A stretch of DNA of 64,000 nucleotides from positions 24,832 through 88,831 of the forward strand of contig JACDEI010000016.1 in assembly GCA_013816485.1 (NCBI GenBank). Direction: 5' to 3'. The position numbers and the translations under genes are program-made. Below the pieces are notes generated by a model, which was given only the letters and a program-made list of their open reading frames with translations, was not told where the DNA came from and made no database searches. Origin of the DNA: Planctomycetota bacterium. GTDB lineage: Bacteria; Planctomycetota; UBA11346. Of this stretch, positions 27,909-36,284 are shown one piece after another (position 1 is the stretch's first letter; the number at the start of each line of letters is the position of its first letter).

Positions 27909-30900
27909 TCATTTGACCATCTCCCGCAACTCCGCCGCGATCGGCTGGGGACAACGCGCCAATTGCGCGGCGATTTCCTGCGGGCTGATCAGGTGGACGT
28001 TGCTCCACCAGCCGCGCTGCAACCACTCGGCGGTGGCGGCGGCGCAGGCGAGCAGACGCAGACGTTCGCTCGGTTGGCTTGTCAGAATCGTGCCGGGCAG
28101 CGGGCAGGCGAGTTCGCGCACCTGGTCGCGGCGCATGTCTTTGTAGCGGACGGCAGCGGTGCCGAGTGGACCGGCGCCGCCATCGACTAGCAGGACCTCG
28201 AACAACGCGGTGACTTGCGTGTCTTGCGACAACTCGCCGGCATCAACGGTGTTGTCGCGGAAGTCCTTTGCCGCCAGCCGGCGCTGATCGTAACCGATCA
28301 GGCGCGCATGGCTGACACGTTGCGGATTCCACGTCACCTGGAGCTTGGCGTCCTTCGCTAGCACCGCGAGGCGGTCGGGCAGCAGCTTGCCGGTAAACAG
28401 CGCCTCGGCATCCGCATCGCTGCCGACATAGAAATGCTGACCATCGCCCTTGGTCGCGAGGTCCTGCAAGGGCCCAGCGCGGTAAGTCGCTCCGGTGCCG
28501 ACCACCACCAGGGTGATGCCGCGGTCCTTGAAGGCGGTGACGCGCCGCAGCAGATCGTCGGCACCGGCGACCGTGCCACCGTCGGTGGCAAGCAGCACGC
28601 GGCTCTCAACGCCGACCGCGGCGGTTTCGGCGGCGAGTTGATACGCCAGACCAAGTCCTTCGGCGGCATTGGTCGCGCCACCGGTGGCGAGGTTTGCCAG
28701 GGCGTTCATCAACGCCACGCGGTCATTGCCCGGCGTCGCTGGCAGGACCACACGTGCCTGATCACCAAAGGCGACGATCGCCACGCGGTCTTCGGCACGC
28801 AGGTGTTCGACGAAGGCGAGCAGACCGCGCTGGATGCGATCGAGCCCCCCTGCCTGCGCCATCGAACCCGAACAATCGATCGCCAGCGTCAACGCCAGCG
28901 GCTTGCGTTCATCCGCCGCGGCGGGTTTGGCCACCGCACCGATCGACACCAGTGCGGTACGTGGGCCCCAGGTGGTGCCCGCACGTGCGAAGGGCGAGGG
29001 CGCCGCTTCGGCATAGAGCGAGAACGCCTCCGGACCCTGCGCCGGCGGATAGTCCATCGGCATGGCGTTGATGAAGTGCTCGGGCTTGATGGTCGTCGGA
29101 TCAACCGGCTGGCCCGCAGCGACGCGCGCCTTGGCGTAGGAGTACGAGGCGGTGTCGGCGTCGATGGCGACGGTTTGGATCGCATCGACGGCGGTAACCT
29201 GCATCGGCGAGGTGCCGAAGAGGTCTTTGAAAGTCGGGAGGTCGTAGCCCTGGATGTCGCTCGGATCGAGCGGACGTGTCGCCACGTCGAGGTGGACCAC
29301 GCCGCCGGTGAACTGCGCTTGGAGGCCGGCGCTGCGCACCGCACGCAGAACACCACGGGCGGCGGATTCATCGCGCATGCTCACCTTCACTTGGCGTTCG
29401 ACGAAACCATGAGCACCGGTCGTCAAGGTGAAGTCGATCTTCTCGCCACCGATCAGGCGCAGCGACTGCGCCAGACCCAACGTGCCATCGAGCGTCACTG
29501 GCGCGCGCAGAGCGGCGAGGCTCTGTAATGGGTCGACGTCTGATACCAACAGCGAGTGTGCGGCGATGGTTGGGAGCGCTTCACCGCCGAGTCGGTTCTG
29601 GGCAAGATCACCTTGCTGGATCTGCAGACCACGTGAATTCCACGAATCCGAAATTATTCGACAGGCAACTAGGTCGCCCGCCGTTTTTTCCGCCCGCACT
29701 CGGACAATGTAATCGTTCCCGCGAAAGATGATGAACTCTGTCCCGTCCGCTACACGGTCGCCTTTCCCGAGCGTCAGCATCAGCAGGTCTGGCACTCCTT
29801 GCGGGTTGTTCCGCACGGCACCGACCACCGCCTGAAGGAACGAGGCGCTCTGATTCTCGTCGGTGATCTCAGTGGCGATCTTGGGATAACGATTCTTCAG
29901 TACAGCAAGCTGCGCCTCGTTCTGTGCGACTCGTTGACGGAGATCATCCTGATTCTGTTGGCTTTCCTGTAGCTGGTCGACCTCGACACCACTGGCGAAA
30001 AGTTTGGGGTAACGATCCTTGAGAATCGCCAGTTGCGTCTGCTGCTGTTGTTCCAGCCGCCGCAATCCTTCCTCCTCGCTGGCAATTCCTCGGTTGGCAC
30101 CTGCAACGGGCTGGGAAGCTGACTTCTCCGCCTGCTGCGCAGCTATTTCCCGCTTGGCGATGGCACGACGCTCGGCGCTTTTCTTACCACCGGCACCAAC
30201 CGCCATGAAGGCACCAGTGGAGCCGGTCTCGCTGTTGGCGACGGCATCTTCACGGCCTTCGGCATCGTCGGATGTCACCTTCTCTTCGATCGGCACATTG
30301 AGCTGATTGATCGGCGCGGCGATGTCTGCCTCCAGTACCTCGACAGGAACCTGTTCGACCGCCTTGTCCTTGTCGGTCTGTCGACCGGCACCGGGCTTCG
30401 CCGGGGCGGCGTTCTTCTCCGCGGGAACTCCAGCCTGTTCTGCCTTCTTGGCGAGTGCTTGGCCAACGGCGCCGTTGTAGGCACGGGTCTCATTTAGGCG
30501 TTGGTAATCATCGGCTGCGGGAACCTGCTCCGGTGCGCTCTTCGCCTTCGCCTGCCGTGAATCATCGAGCGCATCCGGGGCGGACCGTTTGGCGAACTCC
30601 TGCGGCTGCACCACCGGTTCTGGTAAGAGGAGCACCGATGGAGCTGACGACGTCGCCACCGGCTTGCCGTCGTACTCCTTGGTTAGCGCGCGACCTCCGC
30701 GATCGGTCCGGGCCAACGCCGCCCCACCCGGTGTCGGCGTGGTGGATGCCGGGGGAGCGGCTGCGGCAGGAGCAGCAGGGCGCATGGGGGATGCAGTTAC
30801 GGTCGTCGCCTGTTTGCGTTCGCTCGCGCCCTGTCGTGGTGCCGCATCGCGTTTGCTTTTGGCCAGGAGTTCCGGCTCGGCGGCCTGGGCAGCGAACGTC

Positions 30901-31403
30901 GCTCCGCCATCGACACTCTGGTAGTTGAACGATTGGGCGTCGCCTGCCTCGGCGGGAGCGGCTTGCGCCAGTTGCTGAGCCACCGGTTCACCGTCGAAAT
31001 GGGAGCCATCCGCCGGTACTGATGAGGCCTGAGCCCCCAATTCCCTAATATATTCATAGCGCGGCGCGGTCATCTGCATCCCGACGTACACGATCGCCAT
31101 CACGCTCGCTGCCAAACCAATCCACATGGGTGCGGGAAAGCGGATCTTCTTACGCGGCGGATTCGCCGCGCTGGCGAGCAACGCATCACGTCGGGGTAGA
31201 TCGAGCACGAACTCCGGCGCGCCGCCGGCGAACGCCGTACGCAAACCGGCTTGCAAGTGACGGATCTCTTTCAGTTTCGCCCGCAGATTGCCGTTGCGAT
31301 CGAGTTGCTCCTCGACCCACATCACGCCTTCCGGCGCGAGTTGGCCGTCGGCGTATGCAGTGAGCAGGTAGCCGATGTCTTGTCGTTCGAATGTCGTGTT
31401 CAT
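27909..31403 (-). CDS. VWA (YfbK-like) membrane protein with anti-sigma-like N-terminus
   Basis: A 1164-residue protein starting MNTTFERQDIGYLLTAYADG, with ATGA overlap to the ECF sigma gene. Residues 1-75 resemble the cytoplasmic anti-sigma head (AYADGQLAPEGVMWVEEQLD) but lack the zinc-binding His/Cys set; a single membrane helix follows (about 88-109). Then a long Ala/Pro/Gln-rich linker with two copies of a QLA-LK-RYPK coiled segment (about 441-511), an STN-like fold (about 654-711), the YfbK-type N-terminal VWA motif IDADTASYSYAKARVAAGQP (about 742-790), and a VWA domain with intact MIDAS DCSGS (about 841-845), plus a DUF3520-like end. I infer a sensor that holds the sigma factor and binds an envelope partner through the VWA domain. 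Confidence 0.87.
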   Translation of the reverse strand: MNTTFERQDIGYLLTAYADGQLAPEGVMWVEEQLDRNGNLRAKLKEIRHLQAGLRTAFAGGAPEFVLDLPRRDALLASAANPPRKKIRFPAPMWIGLAASVMAIVYVGMQMTAPRYEYIRELGAQASSVPADGSHFDGEPVAQQLAQAAPAEAGDAQSFNYQSVDGGATFAAQAAEPELLAKSKRDAAPRQGASERKQATTVTASPMRPAAPAAAAPPASTTPTPGGAALARTDRGGRALTKEYDGKPVATSSAPSVLLLPEPVVQPQEFAKRSAPDALDDSRQAKAKSAPEQVPAADDYQRLNETRAYNGAVGQALAKKAEQAGVPAEKNAAPAKPGAGRQTDKDKAVEQVPVEVLEADIAAPINQLNVPIEEKVTSDDAEGREDAVANSETGSTGAFMAVGAGGKKSAERRAIAKREIAAQQAEKSASQPVAGANRGIASEEEGLRRLEQQQQTQLAILKDRYPKLFASGVEVDQLQESQQNQDDLRQRVAQNEAQLAVLKNRYPKIATEITDENQSASFLQAVVGAVRNNPQGVPDLLMLTLGKGDRVADGTEFIIFRGNDYIVRVRAEKTAGDLVACRIISDSWNSRGLQIQQGDLAQNRLGGEALPTIAAHSLLVSDVDPLQSLAALRAPVTLDGTLGLAQSLRLIGGEKIDFTLTTGAHGFVERQVKVSMRDESAARGVLRAVRSAGLQAQFTGGVVHLDVATRPLDPSDIQGYDLPTFKDLFGTSPMQVTAVDAIQTVAIDADTASYSYAKARVAAGQPVDPTTIKPEHFINAMPMDYPPAQGPEAFSLYAEAAPSPFARAGTTWGPRTALVSIGAVAKPAAADERKPLALTLAIDCSGSMAQAGGLDRIQRGLLAFVEHLRAEDRVAIVAFGDQARVVLPATPGNDRVALMNALANLATGGATNAAEGLGLAYQLAAETAAVGVESRVLLATDGGTVAGADDLLRRVTAFKDRGITLVVVGTGATYRAGPLQDLATKGDGQHFYVGSDADAEALFTGKLLPDRLAVLAKDAKLQVTWNPQRVSHARLIGYDQRRLAAKDFRDNTVDAGELSQDTQVTALFEVLLVDGGAGPLGTAAVRYKDMRRDQVRELACPLPGTILTSQPSERLRLLACAAATAEWLQRGWWSNVHLISPQEIAAQLARCPQPIAAELREMVK

Positions 31404-31978
31404 GGCAGCACTCCCGCGCGCAGCGCGTCGCAGTTGCGCAGGCGTCCGAGCGCCTGGTGGAGGAGCACACCCACGTGGGTGGCGGTTTTGTCGAGTCGTT
31501 CGGCGATGTCCTGGTAACTGAGACCATCGCGGTAGCGCATCACCACGGCCGCGCGTTCGAGTTGGGGCAGGGTGTCGACCGCGCGCCATAACGCTTGACC
31601 GGCATCGGCATCGGCGACCAGGGTGGCGGACGCGGCGGCGGATTCGGCCTGGAGTTCGGTCAGCGGACTCATGGGTGCCGCCTGTTTGCGTCGCAGGTGA
31701 TCGATGCACCAATTGCGCACCACGGTGCACAGCCAACCGCCGAGCGACGCGCCGGCACGCCACTTGGCGACCAACGCCTCGGCATCCCGGCTGAGCCGGA
31801 GGAAACCTTCTTGGACCGCGTCTTGAGCTGCATGTCCGTCCCCCAGCAGGGCATGGGCGGTCCTGAGCAGGTCCGCCTGATGCCGGTCAATGAGCGCGCT
31901 GAACGCCGTCAGATCCTTCTGACGGCAATAACGGGACAGCAGGATGTCATCCGGCGCCTCGCCATCAGTTTGGCTCAC
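31400..31978 (-). CDS. ECF-family RNA polymerase sigma factor
   Basis: 192 residues. Region 2: DDILLSRYCRQKDLTAFSAL, then AAQDAVQEGFLRL and LCTVVRNWCIDHLRRK (-10 recognition). Region 4: LWRAVDTLPQLERAAVVMRY, then GLSYQDIAERLDKTATHVGV and LHQALGRLR (-35 recognition helix-turn-helix). Its stop overlaps the start of the VWA/anti-sigma-like protein, the usual sigma/anti-sigma coupling. It heads an operon of four genes that runs to 17890. Autoregulation is likely, but no promoter motif could be defined without more targets. Confidence 0.95.
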   Translation of the reverse strand: MSQTDGEAPDDILLSRYCRQKDLTAFSALIDRHQADLLRTAHALLGDGHAAQDAVQEGFLRLSRDAEALVAKWRAGASLGGWLCTVVRNWCIDHLRRKQAAPMSPLTELQAESAAASATLVADADAGQALWRAVDTLPQLERAAVVMRYRDGLSYQDIAERLDKTATHVGVLLHQALGRLRNCDALRAGVLP

Positions 31979-32077
31979 AACCGCTCCTACGGACGGGGAT
32001 GCGGTTTCTTAGTCAGCCCTTGGCTGGGGGCTATGGGGGAGGCGGAAGATGCCACCAATCACGGGGATACACGTGGC

Positions 32078-32236
32078 GCCCCTGGGGGCGTGGGCGGCTC
32101 GCCCGCGCGCCTTTACCACTCACGACGAACGGATGACGAGGAGTGCCAGCCCCACGGACGATCGTCGCGATGGGTCACGCCAGTGATCGAGTCTGGTAAC
32201 TCAGCGCGCGGGCGGGCCGCCCACGCCCCCAGGGGG
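32078..32236. repeat. paired palindromic element (CCTGGGGGCG type)
   Basis: Inverted arms of 33 bases (32078-32110 and 32204-32236, two mismatches) around a 93-base spacer. The box CCCCTGGGGGCG is joined to an inner palindromic region GGGCGGCTCGCCC, a third wording of the same plan. The right arm ends 14 bases past the stop of prfA, so the element fills the gap between prfA and the ECF operon and may also act as a terminator for prfA. Confidence 0.9.
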
Positions 32237-32250
32237 CAGCCCTGCTGCGC

Positions 32251-33336
32251 TTAGAACGTTCCGTCCCACTGTTCCAGGATGCGCACCTTCTCGGCATCGA
32301 CCATCGCTTGCCACAATGCATCGCAGTCGCCGCTGATGTACTTGTCCAAGCTGTAGCCGGTGAAATTGATGCGGTGGTCGGTGATGCGGTTCTGCGGGAA
32401 GTTGTAGGTGCGGATGCGGTCAGAGCGGTCGCCGCTGCCGACCTGTTCCTTGCGGAAGGCGGCGCGTTCGCGTTCCAGGCGTTGGCGTTCGGCGTCGTAG
32501 AGCCGTGAACGCAGCCACTTCAGGGCTTTTTCTTTATTGGCGAGCTGGCTGCGTTCGTCCTGGCAAGCGACCACCACGCCGGTTGGTTTGTGCACGATAC
32601 GCACGGCAGAATCGGTCTTGTTGACGTTCTGACCGCCAGCGCCACCAGCGCGAAAGGTGGTGATCTCCAGATCGTCCGGGCGGATGGTGACGTCGGCTTC
32701 TTCGGCCTGTGGCATCACCGCGATGGTGGCAGCGGAGGTATGCACGCGACCCTGGGCTTCGGTTTCTGGCACACGTTGCACGCGGTGGCCGCCGGATTCG
32801 TAACGCAGCAACGCGAATGGCCCGCCGAGTTTTGACGTACCACTGATGTTGAAGATGACTTCCTTGAAGCCGCCCTTCTCGCCTTCGGAGAGCGACAGCA
32901 CCTCCAGGCGCAGGCCGTGGCGCGTACACCACTGGGTGTACATGCGTGCCAAGTCACCAGCAAACAACGCGGCTTCATCGCCGCCGGTGCCGGCGCGGAT
33001 TTCGAGGATCGCATCACGTGCGCCGGTGGCATCGGCGCTGACCAGCAGGCCTTTGATCTCGTCGAGCAGTATCGGTTCCTGCGCGCGGGCGTTCGCAAGT
33101 TCCTCCTGCGCCATCTCCTTCATGTCGGGATCGGCGAGCATGGCCTCGGCCCCCTGCGCGTCCTTCTGCACCTTGAGCAGCCGTTCGTACGGCTCCATCA
33201 GACGCCCAAGACGTCCCTGTTCCTTCACCACGCCCTGGTAACGCGGGCCGCCAATCAGCGACGGATCTCCGAGTTGATCGGTGAGGCGCCGATACTTGGC
33301 GTGCAGAGTCGCGAGATTGCCGAGGAGGTCGGGCAT
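32251..33336 (-). CDS. prfA: peptide chain release factor 1
   Basis: 361 residues, the normal length for RF1. It carries the peptidyl-tRNA hydrolysis motif [13 protein letters not shown] (GGQ at about 233-235), the class-typical block [38 protein letters not shown] and [22 protein letters not shown]1 reads UAA and UAG stops in the ribosomal A site and releases the finished chain. It lies downstream of rpmE on the same strand but is separated from it by a terminator-like hairpin and a repeat element, so it probably has its own promoter. No strong Shine-Dalgarno is seen. Confidence 0.97.
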   Translation of the reverse strand: MPDLLGNLATLHAKYRRLTDQLGDPSLIGGPRYQGVVKEQGRLGRLMEPYERLLKVQKDAQGAEAMLADPDMKEMAQEELANARAQEPILLDEIKGLLVSADATGARDAILEIRAGTGGDEAALFAGDLARMYTQWCTRHGLRLEVLSLSEGEKGGFKEVIFNISGTSKLGGPFALLRYESGGHRVQRVPETEAQGRVHTSAATIAVMPQAEEADVTIRPDDLEITTFRAGGAGGQNVNKTDSAVRIVHKPTGVVVACQDERSQLANKEKALKWLRSRLYDAERQRLERERAAFRKEQVGSGDRSDRIRTYNFPQNRITDHRINFTGYSLDKYISGDCDALWQAMVDAEKVRILEQWDGTF

Positions 33337-33361
33337 GGGGTTCAGGTCTAGTGAAGGCAGG

Positions 33362-33548
33362 ACAGCCGATCAAACCGCAGAGGACGCAGAGGACGCAGAG
33401 GACGCAGAGAACGCAGAGAAGGCAGAGGGTAAAGCCACGTGGTGTGATTCCCTATCCCGGCAGAGCCGGATCTGCTGGAAACATTCCCAGGGAGTTTGGG
33501 GTTCCCAACCTCTGCGCCCTCCGCGCCCTCTGCGGTTAGATCGGCTGT
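33362..33548. repeat. paired inverted array, 9-base unit (ACGCAGAGG)
   Basis: The left arm (33362-33429) has about six units of ACGCAGAGG with drift toward AACGCAGAGA; the right arm (33508-33548) has three facing units (CCTCTGCGC type). The outer ends pair as ACAGCCGATC with GATCGGCTGT. It occupies the space between the prfA start and the rpmE terminator. The spacer (about 78 bases) shows no coding signal. Confidence 0.93.
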
Positions 33549-33582
33549 CGGTTGTCAGTTGTCGATTCACCGAAAACAGAGA

Positions 33583-33609
33583 ACCCGCCGGCCCAGAAGG
33601 CCAGCGGGT
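33583..33609 (-). terminator. terminator downstream of rpmE
   Basis: An 11-base stem (ACCCGCCGGCC with GGCCAGCGGGT, one mismatch) with a 5-base loop, 24 bases after the rpmE stop. On the minus strand it is followed by TCTCTGTTTT, a fair U-tract. It separates the ribosomal-protein operon from prfA. Confidence 0.75.
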
Positions 33610-33633
33610 CCCATGCGGAAGCGGTAGTCGAAA

Positions 33634-33903
33634 CTACTTCTTCTTGAGCAGCGAGCTGACGCCGCCTTTGCCGAACTTGTTGCCGAACTTCTCGACGCGA
33701 CCGGCGGTATCGAGGATACGCACCTGGCCGGTGTAGAAGGGATGGCTGCTGGCCGACACGTCGACCTTCACCAACGGGTACTCGGCCCCGTCGATGGTGG
33801 CCTTCAGCTCGGTCTTCACCGCGCTGAGGACGATGTACTGGCTGCCCGTCACGGTGTCTTGGAAGACCACCTTGCGAATTTTGGGATGGATGTCCGCTTT
33901 CAT
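33634..33903 (-). CDS. rpmE2: 50S ribosomal protein bL31, type B
   Basis: 89 residues with MKADIHPKIRKVVFQDTVTG, then SASSHPFYTGQ and GRVEKFGNKFGK. The sequence has no cysteines and is of the longer type B, the zinc-free form that in other bacteria replaces zinc-binding type A under zinc limitation. Here it sits in the main ribosomal cluster, so it may be the only or housekeeping copy. It is the last gene of the rpsF-ssb-rpsR-rplI-rpmE run and is followed by a terminator. No Zur box was identified. Confidence 0.95.
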   Translation of the reverse strand: MKADIHPKIRKVVFQDTVTGSQYIVLSAVKTELKATIDGAEYPLVKVDVSASSHPFYTGQVRILDTAGRVEKFGNKFGKGGVSSLLKKK

Positions 33904-33914
33904 GATCAGTTCCT

Positions 33915-34571
33915 TTACGCCTTCTGGGTTTTCTTGGGCTTGTCCGATTTCTCGGACTTCTCGCCCTTCTCAGCTTTCTCAGCTTTGTCGCCCTTGGCGG
34001 GCTTCTCGGACTTCTCGCCCTTCTCAGCTTTGTCGCCCTTGGCGGGCTTCGCTTCGGCGTCGGCCTTGGGCGCCGCAGGGGAAGCCAGGGTCTCGGTCAT
34101 GGTCGGCGCGTTGGGATCGCTGTTGACGATCTCAAGGGTGACCTCGACCGCGACGTTCTTGTGCAGACGCACATCGATCTGGTACTTGCCGAGCTTCTTC
34201 AGCTTGTCGTGCAGGTGGATCTGCTTGCCATCGACCTCGACGCCGCTCTTGGCGAGCGCAGCGACGAGTTCCTTGGTGCCGATCGAACCGAACAGTTCGT
34301 TGCCATGCGACACGCGGGCAGCGATCTGGATCGAGACGCCCTGCATGGTCTTGGCCTGGGCGCGAGCTTTGACTTCGCGTTCGGCTTCGGACTTGGCGGC
34401 CTTCTCGCGCAGAACGTCGATCTGACGTTTGTGCGCGGCGTCGGACGGGATCGCCAGGGCGTAGGGGAAGAGGTAGTTGCGGGCGTAACCTGGGGAGACG
34501 CGGACGACGTCACCCATGTTACCGAGTTTGAGCACATCCTGAACGAGCAGGACATCTTTGCGGCGTGCCAT
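33915..34571 (-). CDS. rplI: 50S ribosomal protein bL9 with long charged tail
   Basis: 218 residues; the family is normally about 150. Residues 1-150 carry the expected N-domain (LVQDVLKLGNMGDVVRVSPG, YARNYLFPYALAI), connecting helix and C-domain. Residues from about 165 form a Lys/Glu/Ala tail of repeated PAKGDKAEK and GEKSEK units. bL9 binds 23S rRNA domain V and helps keep the reading frame. The tail is probably disordered and could contact RNA or neighbouring ribosomes. It lies 11 bases from rpmE and 12 from rpsR, in one operon. Confidence 0.95.
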   Translation of the reverse strand: MARRKDVLLVQDVLKLGNMGDVVRVSPGYARNYLFPYALAIPSDAAHKRQIDVLREKAAKSEAEREVKARAQAKTMQGVSIQIAARVSHGNELFGSIGTKELVAALAKSGVEVDGKQIHLHDKLKKLGKYQIDVRLHKNVAVEVTLEIVNSDPNAPTMTETLASPAAPKADAEAKPAKGDKAEKGEKSEKPAKGDKAEKAEKGEKSEKSDKPKKTQKA

Positions 34572-34583
34572 GGTGGTGCTCCT

Positions 34584-34862
34584 TTACTCGCCCACGAAGG
34601 GCAGCAGGGCGAGGAAGCGCGCACGCTTCACCGCCAGGTTGAGCTGGCGCTGATAGAACGCGGTGCAGCCGTTGCGCTTGCGCGAGGTGATCTTGCCCTG
34701 GGCGGAGACGTAACGGCCCAGGATGGGGATATCACGGTAGTCGACTTCGAAGACGCCGTCTTTTTCAAAGCGGCAGAACTTCGGGGCTTCGACGCGCTTG
34801 GCGCGAGCCTTCTTCTTCTTCTTGTCGCCAAACTTGCCGCGAGGGCCAGCGGACATTCTCAT
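34584..34862 (-). CDS. rpsR: 30S ribosomal protein bS18
   Basis: 92 residues with CRFEKDGVFEVDYRDIPIL, then RYVSAQGKITSRKRNGC and YQRQLNLAVKRARFLALLPF, all typical of bS18. A second ATG at 34856 (MSAGPRGKFG) is an alternative start; the Lys-rich N-terminal extension is usual. bS18 forms a heterodimer with bS6 in the 30S platform; bS6 is encoded two genes upstream in the same operon. Confidence 0.96.
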   Translation of the reverse strand: MRMSAGPRGKFGDKKKKKARAKRVEAPKFCRFEKDGVFEVDYRDIPILGRYVSAQGKITSRKRNGCTAFYQRQLNLAVKRARFLALLPFVGE

Positions 34863-34901
34863 GGTGTGTGCTTTCGTTGGAGTTTTTTGTTGGTGTGTTG
34901 G

Positions 34902-35366
34902 TTAGAAGGGCGGCTCGTCATCGCCCGCCGGAGCCGGCGCGGGCCGGCTGGGCTTGGCGGATGGTGACGGTGCGGGCGCGTCGCCCGCCGGTTCGCCTTC
35001 AGCCGCTGCGCCGCCAGGAGCACCGCCGCGATTGCCGCTGTCCAGGAACTGGACGTTGTCGGCAACCACTTTGAGCTTCTGACGCTTCTGACCGTCCTTG
35101 TCGTCCCATGAGTCGAGCTTGAGTCGTCCTTCGACGAAACAGGCACGGCCCTTGGTCAGATACTGACCGACCAGTTCCGCGGTACGTCCCCAGGCCTCGA
35201 CGTCGACGAAGGTGACTTCGTCTTTCATCTGGCCGTCGCTGCCCTTGAACCGGCGATTGATGGCCAAACCGAAGTTTGCCACCGCCTGTTCATTGGCGAG
35301 GAAGCGGACTTGCGGATCCCGGGTGAGATTACCACCCAGGAGCACACGGTTGATGGCGACCGCCAT
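34902..35366 (-). CDS. ssb: single-stranded DNA-binding protein
   Basis: 154 residues. Start at MAVAINRVLLGGNLTRDPQV; the ATG follows the rpsF TAA by one base, so translation is probably coupled. An OB fold spans residues 1-110 (GGNLTRDPQVRF, DVEAWGRTAELVGQYLTKG, VEGRLKLDSW), then a Gly/Pro/Ala linker and the acidic tip DDEPPF that recruits repair and replication partners. The rpsF-ssb-rpsR order is widely conserved in bacteria. Confidence 0.96.
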   Translation of the reverse strand: MAVAINRVLLGGNLTRDPQVRFLANEQAVANFGLAINRRFKGSDGQMKDEVTFVDVEAWGRTAELVGQYLTKGRACFVEGRLKLDSWDDKDGQKRQKLKVVADNVQFLDSGNRGGAPGGAAAEGEPAGDAPAPSPSAKPSRPAPAPAGDDEPPF

Positions 35367-35367
35367 G

Positions 35368-35751
35368 TTAGGCCTCGGCCGTCGCAGCAGCAGCAGCGGC
35401 AGCAGCCAGAGCGGCAGCAGCAGCCTTGGCACGCTGGGTCTTGATGCGCTCAAGTTCCTTGCCCGGACGGGCAACGATCAGTTGGCGCAGGATGGTGCCG
35501 CCCAACTGCGCGCGACGCTCGATCTTGTCGATCGCGCTGGTATCGGCGCTGAAGTAGCCGGTGAAATAGAGGGCACTGGCTTCGCCCGCGATCGGGTAGG
35601 CGAGCTTGCGCTCCTCCCACTTGTCGAACTCGAGGAAGGTCACGCCTTCGGATTCGTAGGTTGAACGCACCGCAGCAAGGGTGCCTTCGTAGTCGGTGCG
35701 CGCCGCACTGGCGCGCACAAGGATGGTGGTCTCATAGGTGGAGACAGCCAT
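35368..35751 (-). CDS. rpsF: 30S ribosomal protein bS6
   Basis: 127 residues: MAVSTYETTILVRASAARTD, KWEERKLAYPIAGEASALYF and RLILRQLIVARPG-like end (ILRQLIVARPGKEL) fit bS6. The C-terminus is an unusual run of alanines (about 20 of the last 25 residues). AGGAG lies 7-11 bases before the ATG. First gene of the rpsF-ssb-rpsR-rplI-rpmE operon; the 5' leader could bind the S6-S18 dimer as in other phyla, but I could not place that motif. Confidence 0.94.
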   Translation of the reverse strand: MAVSTYETTILVRASAARTDYEGTLAAVRSTYESEGVTFLEFDKWEERKLAYPIAGEASALYFTGYFSADTSAIDKIERRAQLGGTILRQLIVARPGKELERIKTQRAKAAAAALAAAAAAAATAEA

Positions 35752-35920
35752 GGAAGCTCCTGTTCATGGACCGCACGCGGTGAAGCGAGCGGGAGGCCGT
35801 GGAGACGTGGCCCCGAAACGTGCGGATCGGAGGACCCGCTAGGGAAGGTGGACCGCTGAGGCCCACCCGGAAAATTGTCAGAGATGCGGCCGTGGCGTCA
35901 GCCGCCGAGCCGCACACACA

Positions 35921-36202
35921 TCACTTGCTGGGAGCAGCGGCTTTCGCGGCCTGGAGCTTCAGCGCGAGGCGCGACTTGGCGCGCGAAGCGGCGTTCTTGT
36001 GGATGGTCTTGTTCGAGGCGGCCTGATCGAGCGCCTTGGTCAGTTCTTTGTAGAGACCTTCAGCCTTGGTCTGCTCTTTATCATGCAACGCACGGGTGAT
36101 CTGCTTGCGGATGGTCTTCAGCTCGCTCAGGCGGGCCTTGTTCCGCACACGGCGGACTTCGTTCTTACGCATGCGCTTGCTGGCGCTGATATTGTGCGGC
36201 AT
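35921..36202 (-). CDS. rpsT: 30S ribosomal protein bS20
   Basis: 93 residues, start MPHNISASKRMRKNEVRRVR, strongly basic, helical, ending LKLQAAKAAAPSK. The motif KTIHKNAASRAKSRL is diagnostic for bS20, which binds the 5' domain of 16S rRNA early in assembly. It lies 169 bases upstream of rpsF on the same strand, with a weak hairpin in between, so it is probably a separate transcript. Just upstream is a GC-rich tandem repeat. Confidence 0.96.
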   Translation of the reverse strand: MPHNISASKRMRKNEVRRVRNKARLSELKTIRKQITRALHDKEQTKAEGLYKELTKALDQAASNKTIHKNAASRAKSRLALKLQAAKAAAPSK

Positions 36203-36284
36203 TTTCAGGATATCCGGTCAATCGGGTGATAAGGGGACTAACGGTGGGGCGGCGGAGTATTAGGCCCCGCGCCAGTTTTCAATG

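Noticed and set aside
35752..35830. S6-S18-binding leader motif upstream of rpsF
   Set aside because: Expected from other bacteria, but no stem with the characteristic CCG bulge could be drawn confidently.
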